Shown one piece after another: positions 15,927-23,538 of a stretch of 35,293 nt of DNA. The position numbers and the translations under genes are program-made. The DNA is from Gammaproteobacteria bacterium (lineage in GTDB: Bacteria; Pseudomonadota; Gammaproteobacteria; Burkholderiales; Burkholderiaceae_C). Location: NCBI GenBank assembly GCA_018820395.1, contig JAHJOG010000202.1, forward strand, positions 1 to 35,293. The letters run 5' to 3'. The notes under the pieces were generated by a model. That model was not told the DNA's origin and searched no databases. It worked only from the letters and a program-made list of their open reading frames with translations. The stretch's first letter is position 1, and every line of letters starts with the position of its first letter.

Positions 15927-16999
15927 GGGGCGGAGTATCCCATTGCCTCGCGAAGTAGCCGCGATGCCTGTTGGGCATCCGGCCCCGAGGAGCTGGCAGC
16001 GACCGGCCCCAGCGCGCGCAAGCCGGCTTCGTAGCCGCGGTCGGGGAACGGGGCCCGCCAGGCCGGCGCGACTGGTTCGCCGCCATCGGGCGCCTGAACG
16101 ATGCATGCAAATCGCGATGGACCCGCATCGGCGAGCAAGGCAGCGAGCGGCCGAGCGGCCGCGCTGTGGATCAACGCGGCCCGGCCCGGATGAACGCGGT
16201 CGAGCCATTGCAGCAGTACGTCGCGATGCCACTCCAGACGATGGACGTGTTCGCGCTTGGGCTTGTCGCTCTTGCCGAAGCCGATCAGGTCCGGCGCCAG
16301 CACGCGCACCGGCGGCGCGACCAGCAGGTGCCGAAAGAAATAGCTCCATTCGCCCGGGCCGTGCACGCACACGCATGCAAGCGCCGAATCGCGTGGACCT
16401 TCGTCGACGAAGTGCATGCGCCAGCCGCGCTGCACCGCCAGATCGCTGACGTAGTGCGGTGCGAAAGGCATGTCCGTCAGCGCTGCGAAGCGCTCGGTCG
16501 GCGTGCGCAGGGCATCGTCGCCCAGCGGCTCCGACGACTCGCGCGCTGCCTCGCGGCGGTCGCGAAAGAAGCGCTGCAGGATGTCTGCGCATGGCGCTTC
16601 GAGCACACCGCCCTGCACGCTCGTGCGATGGTTGAGCCGCGCCTCGGCGAAAAGATCGACCACCGACCCTGCGGCGCCGGTCTTCGGGTCTTTCGCACCG
16701 AACACGACACGCGACAGGCGCGCATGCAGCATGGCCCCGGCGCACATCGCACACGGTTCCAAGGTCACGAACAACTCGCAGCCCTGCAGGCGATAGTTGC
16801 CGAGCGCGGCACCACCCGCGCGCAAGGCGTTCATTTCCGCGTGGGCCCCCGGGTCGTTCGATGCGACGGGCGAATTGCGGCCCGTCGCCACCAGCACGCC
16901 GTCCTTCACCAGTACGGCGCCAACCGGCACCTCGCCCGCCTCGCCGGCACGGCGTGCCTCGTCCAGCGCCAGTTGCATCCAGTCGGCGTCCGTTGCCAT
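15923..16999 (-). CDS. tadA: tRNA adenosine(34) deaminase fused to an alpha/beta hydrolase domain
   Basis: A 358-aa protein of two parts. Residues 1-155 are TadA, which converts A34 to inosine in tRNA-Arg(ACG): zinc ligand His53 and catalytic Glu55 (HAE), zinc ligands Cys83 and Cys86 (PCAMC). Residues about 175-358 resemble haloalkane-dehalogenase-like alpha/beta hydrolases (RMHFVDEGPRDSALACVCVHGPGEWSYFFRHLL, then VLAPDLIGFGKSDKP). At the expected nucleophile elbow the sequence is LIHSAAARPL, without the usual GxSxG or GxDxG shape, and a clear catalytic His is not evident, so the second domain may be inactive. Normal TadA is about 150-170 aa. The reading frame is continuous, so this is a fusion and not two genes. 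Confidence 0.88.
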   Translation of the reverse strand: MATDADWMQLALDEARRAGEAGEVPVGAVLVKDGVLVATGRNSPVASNDPGAHAEMNALRAGGAALGNYRLQGCELFVTLEPCAMCAGAMLHARLSRVVFGAKDPKTGAAGSVVDLFAEARLNHRTSVQGGVLEAPCADILQRFFRDRREAARESSEPLGDDALRTPTERFAALTDMPFAPHYVSDLAVQRGWRMHFVDEGPRDSALACVCVHGPGEWSYFFRHLLVAPPVRVLAPDLIGFGKSDKPKREHVHRLEWHRDVLLQWLDRVHPGRAALIHSAAARPLAALLADAGPSRFACIVQAPDGGEPVAPAWRAPFPDRGYEAGLRALGPVAASSSGPDAQQASRLLREAMGYSAP

Positions 17000-17021
17000 C
17001 GGTCAGAGCGCCCTGAGCATC

Positions 17022-17666
17022 TCAGCCCCCGTTCGAAGCCGCATCGCCCGCCACCATGCCCAGGCGCTGCATCCAGCCCGCGAGCAGCCGCTCGTCGGGC
17101 GTTCCCTGGCTGTAGTGCGCATGCATCGCGGCATGCGCTTCGGGCCGATGCTGGTTGAGCTTGAGCTTGCATTGCCAGGAGGTCACCGCGAGCTCGAAGC
17201 CGACGATGCCTTGCAGCATCCGATGCTGAAAGTCGTCGCCCAGGTCGCGCCATTGCTGGGCATAGGCGGGCTCATGCTCGGCGATCAGGCGCTTGAGCAA
17301 ACGGTCCTTGTCGCTGGCCGAGTCGACGAGCCGGGCGCGCACAGTGCATTGCACCGTCAGGTAGTTCCAGGTGGGTACGCGCGCGAGATCGGGGTAGACC
17401 GAGGGCGACATGTAGGCATGCGGCCCCATGAAGCTCACCACCGCCTCGGGCCGCGACTGCAGGTGGCGCCACTGCGGATTGGGCTTGGCGCAATGCCCGA
17501 GCAGCACCATCGACTCGTCGCCGCGCGCATCGACCACGAGCGGCAGATGCGAAACAAAAGGGAGTCCGTCGTCGTCGGTGGATATCAGACTCGCGAACGG
17601 GTGGGCTCGCATGAGCTCGATCGCGATGCCGGGGTCCTTGCCGTTGAACTGGGCGGGCGTGTACAT
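17022..17666 (-). CDS. PaiB-family FMN-binding protein
   Basis: A 214-aa protein with a split-barrel flavin fold. It matches PaiB at the start (MYTPAQFNGKDP), at HPFASLISTDDDGLPFVSHLPLV (25-47), at GHCAKPNPQWRHL, and at the C-terminal W-x-CKLKLNQHRP segment diagnostic of this family. Bacillus PaiB acts in transcriptional repression of sporulation and protease genes, but the family's biochemical role in proteobacteria is unknown. Its first 82 bases overlap the 3' end of the bchO frame on the same strand. It appears to belong to the flanking, non-photosynthetic genes. Confidence 0.82.
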   Translation of the reverse strand: MYTPAQFNGKDPGIAIELMRAHPFASLISTDDDGLPFVSHLPLVVDARGDESMVLLGHCAKPNPQWRHLQSRPEAVVSFMGPHAYMSPSVYPDLARVPTWNYLTVQCTVRARLVDSASDKDRLLKRLIAEHEPAYAQQWRDLGDDFQHRMLQGIVGFELAVTSWQCKLKLNQHRPEAHAAMHAHYSQGTPDERLLAGWMQRLGMVAGDAASNGG

Positions 17667-18613
17667 GGGCTGCGTGCGGGAGGAAGGGCCCCTATTGTCT
17701 CCTCGTCCCCCTCCTCCCGCCGCGCACCCGGTCGTCCGATGCCGACCCGCGCCGCGCTCGCACGAATCAGCGCCGCCACCTGCGCCGGCCTTTCCTCGTG
17801 GACCAGATGCCCCGCATCGTCGATGCACGACATCTCGGCCCCGGCGACGCCATCGCGCACGCGCCGCGAGACTTCGGCGGGCACGGCAAGGTCGTTCGAT
17901 GCGGCCAGCAGATAGAGATGCGGCTTCAGGTCCTTCAGATGGCGCTCCAGGCGGCCGAGCCGCCAGCCGGCCATCATGGCGAGTGCCGCACGCGCATGGG
18001 CGGGATGGCGTACCAGCTTCGCGTAGAGGTCCACGCCTTGCGCGTCGAGTTCCGATCCGGTTCGCCGGATGAGGCGCTCCACCGACTGCCGGTCACCGAC
18101 GCCCCTGGCAAAGAGCCATGACGGCAACGGCGTCGCGGCCAGCGCCTTGGCGATGGGCGGAAACAGCAGGCCGGACAACCCTTCGAGCGGCAAGAGCGCG
18201 CCATTGATGCTGAAGAGCAGCGACGGCGAGACACCGCCGTCGAGGCACATCTGTGCGCCGATCGCAGCGCCAGCCGAATGGCCCACGACGACTCGCGGCG
18301 AAAAGCGCAGCGTGCTCATCAGCGCACTCACGCCCGAAGCGATGCTTCGAAGCGACAGGGCGCGCGCCGACGGAAGGCTCGTGAACGCGTGCCCCGGGAG
18401 GTCGATGGCCACGCAATCGAAGTCCGTCGCCAGCTCCGAAACCAGGTCGCGAAAAGAATGCGCCGAGGCGCCGGTTCCATGCAGGAGCAACAGGGCCGGC
18501 CCGCTTCCCAGGCGCTGCACATGCCAGCGCACGCCGGCCGCTTCGACGAACCGGCTGTGTTCGTGGTGCGGCCAGGCCGGCCCTTCCAAGTCCCAGTCGA
18601 GGCGCTCCTCCAC
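17585..18613 (-). CDS. bchO: BchO, putative Mg-chelatase accessory alpha/beta hydrolase
   Basis: A 342-aa alpha/beta hydrolase always found beside bchID in purple bacteria; its exact reaction is unknown. The oxyanion turn is LLLLHGTGASAHS (41-53), and the nucleophile elbow is VVGHSAGAAIG with Ser113. The late DDAGHLVHEERP supplies the catalytic His. The GTG at 18613 was chosen because GGAG sits five bases before it and the encoded WDLEGPAWPHHEHSRFVEAAGVRWH opening is characteristic. It begins ten bases after bchD ends. The last 50 or so residues after VAALIRASAARVG are Arg/Pro/Ser-rich and unlike BchO, and overlap the start of the PaiB gene: the stop codon may simply have drifted downstream. 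Confidence 0.88.
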   Translation of the reverse strand: MEERLDWDLEGPAWPHHEHSRFVEAAGVRWHVQRLGSGPALLLLHGTGASAHSFRDLVSELATDFDCVAIDLPGHAFTSLPSARALSLRSIASGVSALMSTLRFSPRVVVGHSAGAAIGAQMCLDGGVSPSLLFSINGALLPLEGLSGLLFPPIAKALAATPLPSWLFARGVGDRQSVERLIRRTGSELDAQGVDLYAKLVRHPAHARAALAMMAGWRLGRLERHLKDLKPHLYLLAASNDLAVPAEVSRRVRDGVAGAEMSCIDDAGHLVHEERPAQVAALIRASAARVGIGRPGARREEGDEETIGALPPARSPCTRPPSSTARTPASRSSSCEPTRSRV

Positions 18614-18623
18614 GCGGTCTCCT

Positions 18624-20465
18624 TCAGCGCCGAGCGTCGACCCGCGAGCTCGCTCGCGAGGTGGCCCGCACGATGCCCGACAGGCGGGCCGCGTCTGCGT
18701 GCGGCAGCGGAACGTAGGCGGCGCCCATCGCGTCGGCCAGAGCCCGCGCGCTCGCTTGCGGCGTGGTCGACGTGTCGAGCAGCAGCGCCGTGTTGCCGCC
18801 GACTCGCCAGCGCGAGGCCGACTGCATCGCGTCGCCCACGGCGCGTTCCCGACCCGGCGCACCATCGCGGCCGACATTGGCACGCCCGTCCGTCAGCAGC
18901 ACGGTCACAGGCATGGCACCACGCCGCGCAATGACGCCCGCCAGGGTCGACGCCGCATCGATCGCGGCGGCCAGCGGCGTGCCGCCTCCGCCGGGCAGCG
19001 CCGCCAGGCAGCGCTTGGCGCGAGCCAGCGAACGCGTGGGCGGCAGCAGCATCTCTGCCGCGCGGCCGCGGAATGCGATGAGCGCCACGCTGTCGCGCCG
19101 GGCGTAGCAATCGGCCAGCAGCAATTCGATGGCGCCCTTGGCTTCGGCCAGGCGATGGAGCGCCGTCGAGCCGGACGCATCCACGACGAACACGGTGGTC
19201 GTCTCGCTGCGTGTCTGGAAGCGGGTGACGCGAAAGTCCTCGCGTCGCACGCGCACGAGGGCGCCGCGCGATTCACCACCGTCTTCGCGCCGACGCAGTG
19301 GCTGCCAGGGCGCGGCGGCTCTCAGCGTCTCGATGAGATTCAGCCGCGCTCCGGCGACCGGCGCGCCGCGATGGGCCCCGATCGGGCGTCCCCGTAGCCG
19401 GCCGGGCAGCACGGCGCCGGCGCGTCCTCCCGCCCGCAGCGCACCCCGCGCCGCCTGCCCGGCCTTGAGGGCATCCAGCAGGCCGCGCGGAATCGCAGCG
19501 ACGGCCGAGTCGCTCACCGAGTCTTCGAGCGCAGCATCGCTTGCCGGAGACTCGCCGGGCGCTGCGTCCGCCTCCGCAGGATTGGTCGCCCGATCGGGCG
19601 GAGATTCGGCCGGCGCGGCTGCAGGTTCCTCTTCTTCCACTTCTTCCATTTCTTCTTCGAGCACGGCCGTCGCACGCGGCAGCAGGACCAGGCGAGCGGC
19701 CGCCGCGATGTCTTCGTCCTGCACCTCGAACCGGCCGTGCAGCGCGGCACACGCGTGCGCCGCACGCAAGGCGAAAAGCGGCGCGCGCAGCGAGTCGATG
19801 CCGAGCGCGAGAGACGCCGCGCACAGCGCTCGCACCGCCGCAGCGTCGCAGCTCACCGCGGCGAGCATTGCGCGGGCGGCATCCACATCGGCTTGTGCCC
19901 AGGCTGCAATCGCATTTCCGGTGCGCGCGCCCCGTGGCGATCGCTCTGCCACAGAGAGACGGAAGGCCAGCCGATCGAGCAGCACGGTCGCCACGGCTTC
20001 GTCGTCGGATGCGCCTTCGTCGAGCGCGATCACGGCGATCCTGCAGGCGGACTCGGCCGAAATGCCGTCACGCAAGGTGCGTACCGACCGCGTGTCCAGC
20101 ACCGCGGCCATTCGCGCGGCGGCTCCCGCGTCCACGCGCTGTGCCATGCAGAGCACCGCGATCCCGCCATCGCATTCGGCCAAGAGGCCACTCTGCAGCA
20201 CCGGGCGGCCGGCCTGCAAGGTGGCCGCGAGATCGAGCCCTCCGAGCAAACGGTCTTCCTGGATATGCAACGGGACGCGCCGCCAGGGCGTGCCGTGGGG
20301 CATCAGCGAACGGGTGAGCGCGAGCCACGCATCGCGCGCCTCCCCCGCCGCGGCGCGCAAGGCCACACCGCCGAGCCCGACGGGGTCGACGCAGAGCAGC
20401 GCTGCGACCAGTTCGGCGTCGCTCGTGCACGCAGCCGTTGCCGCGTCGCTGCCAGCTTCAGGCAC
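18624..20465 (-). CDS. bchD: magnesium chelatase subunit D
   Basis: A 613-aa subunit that, with BchI and BchH, inserts Mg into protoporphyrin IX. The N-terminal 260 residues are a degenerate AAA module without Walker motifs. Residues 270-320 are an acidic, Pro-rich linker (EEEMEEVEEEE). The C-terminal integrin-I domain starts about 423, with a MIDAS motif DASGS (429-433) and a later LLTDGRANVG. The GTG at 20465 overlaps the last codons of bchI (GTGCCTGA); earlier in-frame ATGs lie inside bchI and give non-BchD sequence. It is in one operon with bchI and bchO, transcribed leftward. Confidence 0.92.
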   Translation of the reverse strand: MPEAGSDAATAACTSDAELVAALLCVDPVGLGGVALRAAAGEARDAWLALTRSLMPHGTPWRRVPLHIQEDRLLGGLDLAATLQAGRPVLQSGLLAECDGGIAVLCMAQRVDAGAAARMAAVLDTRSVRTLRDGISAESACRIAVIALDEGASDDEAVATVLLDRLAFRLSVAERSPRGARTGNAIAAWAQADVDAARAMLAAVSCDAAAVRALCAASLALGIDSLRAPLFALRAAHACAALHGRFEVQDEDIAAAARLVLLPRATAVLEEEMEEVEEEEPAAAPAESPPDRATNPAEADAAPGESPASDAALEDSVSDSAVAAIPRGLLDALKAGQAARGALRAGGRAGAVLPGRLRGRPIGAHRGAPVAGARLNLIETLRAAAPWQPLRRREDGGESRGALVRVRREDFRVTRFQTRSETTTVFVVDASGSTALHRLAEAKGAIELLLADCYARRDSVALIAFRGRAAEMLLPPTRSLARAKRCLAALPGGGGTPLAAAIDAASTLAGVIARRGAMPVTVLLTDGRANVGRDGAPGRERAVGDAMQSASRWRVGGNTALLLDTSTTPQASARALADAMGAAYVPLPHADAARLSGIVRATSRASSRVDARR

Positions 20466-21477
20466 CCAGCGTCTCCAGCACGGCGCGATCCACGCGCGTG
20501 GTCGATGCAGCGTCGTCGAGCGGATTGCGCCGCAGCCGGTGGCGCAGGGCCGGCGGCGCCACACGGCGCAGGTGCGCATCGGTCACGGCCGGGTCGCCCT
20601 GCATCGCTGCGAGCGCACGCGCCGCCCGCACCAGCGTGAGCTCGCCGCGCAAGCCATCCGTGCCCAGGCTGATGCACAGCCGCGCCGCGGTTTCCAGCGC
20701 CGCGTCGGGCGTGTCGACCGACGCCAGCCGCGCCCGGCCTTCGACGATGCGGCGCCGCACGCGAGCTTCCTCGCGAGCCCACTGCTTGACGAACGCGGTG
20801 GGCTCGCGGTCGTACGCGTCGCGCCGCTTCACCACTTCGATGCGAACGGCCAGATCGCGCGGCGTCGTCACTTCCACCGACAGCCCGAAGCGATCCAGCA
20901 ATTGCGGGCGAAGCTCGCCCTCTTCCGGATTGCCGCTCCCCACGAGCACGAAGCGCGCCGGATGCCTGACGCTCAACCCTTCGCGCTCCACCAGGTTTTC
21001 GCCCGAGGCGGCGACGTCGATCAGCAGGTCCACGAGGTGGTCTTCGAGCAGGTTCACTTCATCGATATAGAGAAAGCCGCGGTGCGCCCGTGCGAGCAGG
21101 CCTGGGTCGAAGGCCTTGACGCCCTGCGTGAGCGCACGTTCGAGGTCGAGCGCGCCGACCACCCTGTCTTCGGTCGCGCCCAAAGGCAGGTCGACCACGG
21201 CGACCGGCCTCGTCTCGGTCTTCGGTGTGCCCTTTTCCTTCAGCAGCCTGCAGGCATCGCAAGCGGGCGCGCCGGGCGCCGGGTCGCAGTGATAAGGGCA
21301 GCCGGCGATGGCGCGCATCGGCGGCAGGAGCGCAGCCAATGCGCGGACCGCGGTCGATTTGCCGGTCCCGCGATCACCCAGCACGAGCACCCCGCCGATC
21401 GACGGGTCGACGGCGGCGATCAGGATCGCAAGCTTCATTTCGTCCTGCCCGACGATGGCGGAAAAGGGAAACACCAT
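20458..21477 (-). CDS. bchI: magnesium chelatase ATPase subunit I
   Basis: A 339-aa AAA+ ATPase that drives Mg insertion as a hexameric ring with BchD. Walker A is GDRGTGKS (34-41), Walker B is FLYIDE (135-140), and the family's cysteine pattern C60, C64, C73, C76 is present. GSGNPEEGELRPQLLDRFGL is the sensor/arginine-finger region. It is the first gene of the leftward bchIDO unit. The PpsR-type operator at 21544-21561 lies about 70 bases upstream, shared with the divergent HiPIP gene, so aerobic repression of Mg-chelatase by PpsR is expected. Confidence 0.95.
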   Translation of the reverse strand: MVFPFSAIVGQDEMKLAILIAAVDPSIGGVLVLGDRGTGKSTAVRALAALLPPMRAIAGCPYHCDPAPGAPACDACRLLKEKGTPKTETRPVAVVDLPLGATEDRVVGALDLERALTQGVKAFDPGLLARAHRGFLYIDEVNLLEDHLVDLLIDVAASGENLVEREGLSVRHPARFVLVGSGNPEEGELRPQLLDRFGLSVEVTTPRDLAVRIEVVKRRDAYDREPTAFVKQWAREEARVRRRIVEGRARLASVDTPDAALETAARLCISLGTDGLRGELTLVRAARALAAMQGDPAVTDAHLRRVAPPALRHRLRRNPLDDAASTTRVDRAVLETLGA

Positions 21478-21528
21478 GGCGACTCCAAACCTGAATCAAT
21501 TACTCCACTATGGCACGTCGCCCGGTTT

Positions 21529-21557
21529 TTGGACACCTAAATGTGTCAGACTTTAAT
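21529..21557 (+). promoter_or_regulatory. candidate HiPIP promoter
   Basis: TTGGAC (21529-21534), 17 bases, then TTTAAT (21552-21557) form a plausible sigma-70 promoter directed at the HiPIP gene. Its -10 hexamer lies wholly inside the PpsR-type site, so bound PpsR would block RNA polymerase. GACAC (21532-21536) and GTGTC (21543-21547) form a second small dyad across the spacer. Confidence 0.5.
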
Positions 21558-21561
21558 GACA
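21544..21561. promoter_or_regulatory. PpsR-type operator between bchI and HiPIP
   Basis: TGTCAGACTTTAATGACA matches the PpsR/CrtJ consensus TGT-N12-ACA exactly, with 5-bp arms TGTCA and TGACA. It sits in the divergent bchI/HiPIP region and covers the candidate HiPIP -10. The regulator's own gene (ppsR) lies 4 kb away in this cluster. Binding is inferred from the motif. Confidence 0.75.
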
Positions 21562-21600
21562 GTTCAAGAATCACATTTCAACCCACAAAGGAACTTCACC

Positions 21601-21915
21601 ATGACCCATCCGAGTCGGCGTACTTTCATGATGTGCATCGCGGGCGCCTCGGCCGCCCTTGGCGCATCGCAGGTCTTGGCGCAGGCCGCCGGAGCCGTGA
21701 GCGAAACCGACCCGCAAGCGGTCGCACTCGGGTTCAAGACCGACACGACCAAGGCCGACACCGCCAAATACCCCAAGCACGAGGCCAGCCAGATGTGCGG
21801 CGGCTGCCAGCTCTACCAGGGCAAGGCCGGCGATGCCACCGGACCGTGCCAGCTCTTCGCGGGCAAGCTCGTGCCCAGCAAGGGCTGGTGCAGCGCCTGG
21901 GTCAAGAAAGCCTGA
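21601..21915 (+). CDS. hip: high-potential iron-sulfur protein (HiPIP)
   Basis: A 104-aa periplasmic electron carrier with a [4Fe-4S] cluster; in purple betaproteobacteria HiPIP is the soluble donor to the photosynthetic reaction centre. A Tat signal (SRRTFMMCIAGASAA, residues 5-19) is expected because the cluster is inserted before export, with cleavage near AQA-A (about 29). Cluster ligands are C66, C69, C83 and C97 in the family spacing C-x2-C-x13-C-x13-C. AAAGGAA lies before the ATG at 21601. It diverges from bchI over a shared PpsR-type site and precedes a HAD phosphatase gene by ten bases, so the two are probably one transcript. Confidence 0.92.
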   Translation: MTHPSRRTFMMCIAGASAALGASQVLAQAAGAVSETDPQAVALGFKTDTTKADTAKYPKHEASQMCGGCQLYQGKAGDATGPCQLFAGKLVPSKGWCSAWVKKA

Positions 21916-21925
21916 CGGGTCCGAC

Positions 21926-22702
21926 ATGAGCATCGATGCCTTCATCTTCGATGTCGACGGCACCATCGCCGACACCGAGGATGCGCATCGCGTCGCCTTC
22001 AACCTCGCGTTCGAGCACCACAGGCTGGACTGGCACTGGCATCCGGGCGAATACCGCGAGTTGCTGCGGGTGACGGGCGGCAAGGAGCGCATCCGGGCCT
22101 ACATCGACAGCCTTCCGCTGAAGGAGAGCGAGCGAGCGCGGCTGCGGGGCCTGGTACCTGCGCTGCATGCCGACAAGACGCGCTTCTACGGGTCGGTGGT
22201 GGCCGATGGCGCCATTCCGCTGCGCTCGGGCGTGGCGCGCCTGCTGCAGGAAGCGCTCGACGACGGCATCAAGCTGGCCATTGCCAGCACCACCACGGCG
22301 TCCAACATCGATGCCCTGCTGCAGTCGACGCTCGGCCCGCGCGGACTCGACATGTTCACCGTCATCGCGTGCGGCGATCAGGCGCGCCGCAAGAAGCCCT
22401 TTCCCGACGTGTATCTGCTGGCCTTGCAGGGCCTCGGCATTCCGGCCGACAACGCGGTGGCCTTCGAGGATTCGCCCGCCGGCCTGCGCGCGGCGATTGC
22501 AGCCGGCCTGTGGACCGTGGTCACGCCCAACTTCTGGACCGAGCACCACGACTTCGCAGGGGCCTCGTTGCTGATTCCGCATCTGGGCGGCCCCGAGCAT
22601 CCCCTGCCGGGCGAACCCGGGCGGCAGCTTCAGTCGGCGCCGTGGCTCACATGCGCCGAAGTCGTGCGCCGCGCGACCAAGCCGATCTCCGGGCCGCATT
22701 GA
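21926..22702 (+). CDS. HAD-superfamily phosphatase, CbbY-like
   Basis: A 258-aa haloacid-dehalogenase phosphatase. Motif 1 is DVDGT (Asp9, Asp11), motif 2 the Ser/Thr run in LAIASTTT, motif 3 a Lys in RKKPFPD, and motif 4 EDSPAGLRAA. The cap-domain wording DTEDAHRVAFNLAF and RELLRVTGGKERI is that of CbbY, which in phototrophs removes xylulose-1,5-bisphosphate, an inhibitor of Rubisco. No Calvin-cycle gene is in this window, so a CbbY function is plausible but unproven; a general sugar-phosphate phosphatase is the alternative. It starts ten bases after the HiPIP stop, which ties its expression to the photosynthesis cluster. Confidence 0.82.
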   Translation: MSIDAFIFDVDGTIADTEDAHRVAFNLAFEHHRLDWHWHPGEYRELLRVTGGKERIRAYIDSLPLKESERARLRGLVPALHADKTRFYGSVVADGAIPLRSGVARLLQEALDDGIKLAIASTTTASNIDALLQSTLGPRGLDMFTVIACGDQARRKKPFPDVYLLALQGLGIPADNAVAFEDSPAGLRAAIAAGLWTVVTPNFWTEHHDFAGASLLIPHLGGPEHPLPGEPGRQLQSAPWLTCAEVVRRATKPISGPH

Positions 22703-22730
22703 CGGCACCGACTCCGGCCCGCCAGGACCA

Positions 22731-23027
22731 TCAATGGCGCCAGCGCGCGATGAGATCGCTGGCGTGTGCCAGTCCGGCGGCAGCGAGCCATGCCGCGATC
22801 CACAAGGCACCGCTGTCCGCAATCGCGCATCGCAGCGCCGCCATCAGGCACAAGCCCGACACCAGATTGGCCGCGAAGTCGCGCGGCCGCACCCCGAGAC
22901 CGGTGCGGCGGTGATGCAGCGCGAGCAGCAGGCCTTCGACGGCCGTGATCGCGATCAGCAAGTCGATGGCATGGCCGCTCGCGAACCATGCAGAGAGCCA
23001 CGCAGGCGCGAGTCCGTCCGTTGTCAT
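22731..23027 (-). CDS. small membrane protein of the photosynthesis cluster
   Basis: A 98-aa protein with about three hydrophobic segments: roughly residues 20-37 (AIDLLIAITAVEGLLLAL), 52-66 (ANLVSGLCLMAALRC), and 74-92 (ALWIAAWLAAAGLAHASD). A basic loop HHRRTGLGVRPRD lies between the first two. I do not recognise a named family. It begins seven bases after the tspO stop on the same strand, so it is the last gene of the bchG-bchP-tspO unit. It converges with the HAD gene 28 bases away. Confidence 0.7.
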   Translation of the reverse strand: MTTDGLAPAWLSAWFASGHAIDLLIAITAVEGLLLALHHRRTGLGVRPRDFAANLVSGLCLMAALRCAIADSGALWIAAWLAAAGLAHASDLIARWRH

Positions 23028-23034
23028 GGCACGG

Positions 23035-23538
23035 CTAGCCGAAAGGCCCGTTGAGCCGCACCGTCGCCAGGTTGAGCACCGCAGCGAAGCTCACCCAGGC
23101 CAGATACGGCAACAGCAGCCATGGGGTCGATCGCGCATGGCCGCGCAAACGGACGATCAGCGCCACGATCGACAGCCAGAGAAAGACAACCTCGATCAAT
23201 GCCCAGTCCGGCCGATGCAGCCTGAAATAGAGCAAGCTCCACAGCACGTTGAGAAAGGCATTGAGCGAGAAGAGCACGAGCAGCGTTTCGCGCGAAGCGC
23301 GGTCCGGTGCACGGCGCCACGCCACCACGGCGGCTGCGGCAGCCAGCGCGTAGATCACGGTCCAGACCGGGCCGAAGAGCCAGTCCGGCGGCTTCCATGC
23401 GGGTTGCACGAGGCCCCGATACCAGGGGCCGAGGTCGGTCATGAGTCCGCCGAGCAGTGCGACCAGGCAAGCCGCCGCGGCCGCCGTGAACACGGGGCGC
23501 CACAGGCGCCGGCGTGTGGCCGGCCTGGCCGACGTCAT
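23035..23538 (-). CDS. tspO: TspO/MBR-family tryptophan-rich sensory protein
   Basis: A 167-aa five-span membrane protein. Family hallmarks are WYRGLVQPAWKPPDWLFGPVWTVIYALAA in two pieces around residues 39-66, LNVLWSLLYFRLHRPDWALIE (93-113), and LLPYLAWVSFAAVLNLATVRLN at the end. In Rhodobacter, TspO sits in the outer membrane, senses or exports tetrapyrroles, and damps photosynthesis gene expression in oxygen. The ATG overlaps the bchP stop by four bases. Its place beside bchP is conserved in purple betaproteobacteria and supports the tetrapyrrole link. Confidence 0.92.
   Translation of the reverse strand: MTSARPATRRRLWRPVFTAAAAACLVALLGGLMTDLGPWYRGLVQPAWKPPDWLFGPVWTVIYALAAAAAVVAWRRAPDRASRETLLVLFSLNAFLNVLWSLLYFRLHRPDWALIEVVFLWLSIVALIVRLRGHARSTPWLLLPYLAWVSFAAVLNLATVRLNGPFG

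Noticed and set aside
19129..21540. An 803-codon plus-strand frame opposite bchD and bchI
   Set aside because: The minus strand encodes clear BchD and BchI with all motifs; the plus-strand product is Ser/Arg/Ala-rich with no recognisable domain.
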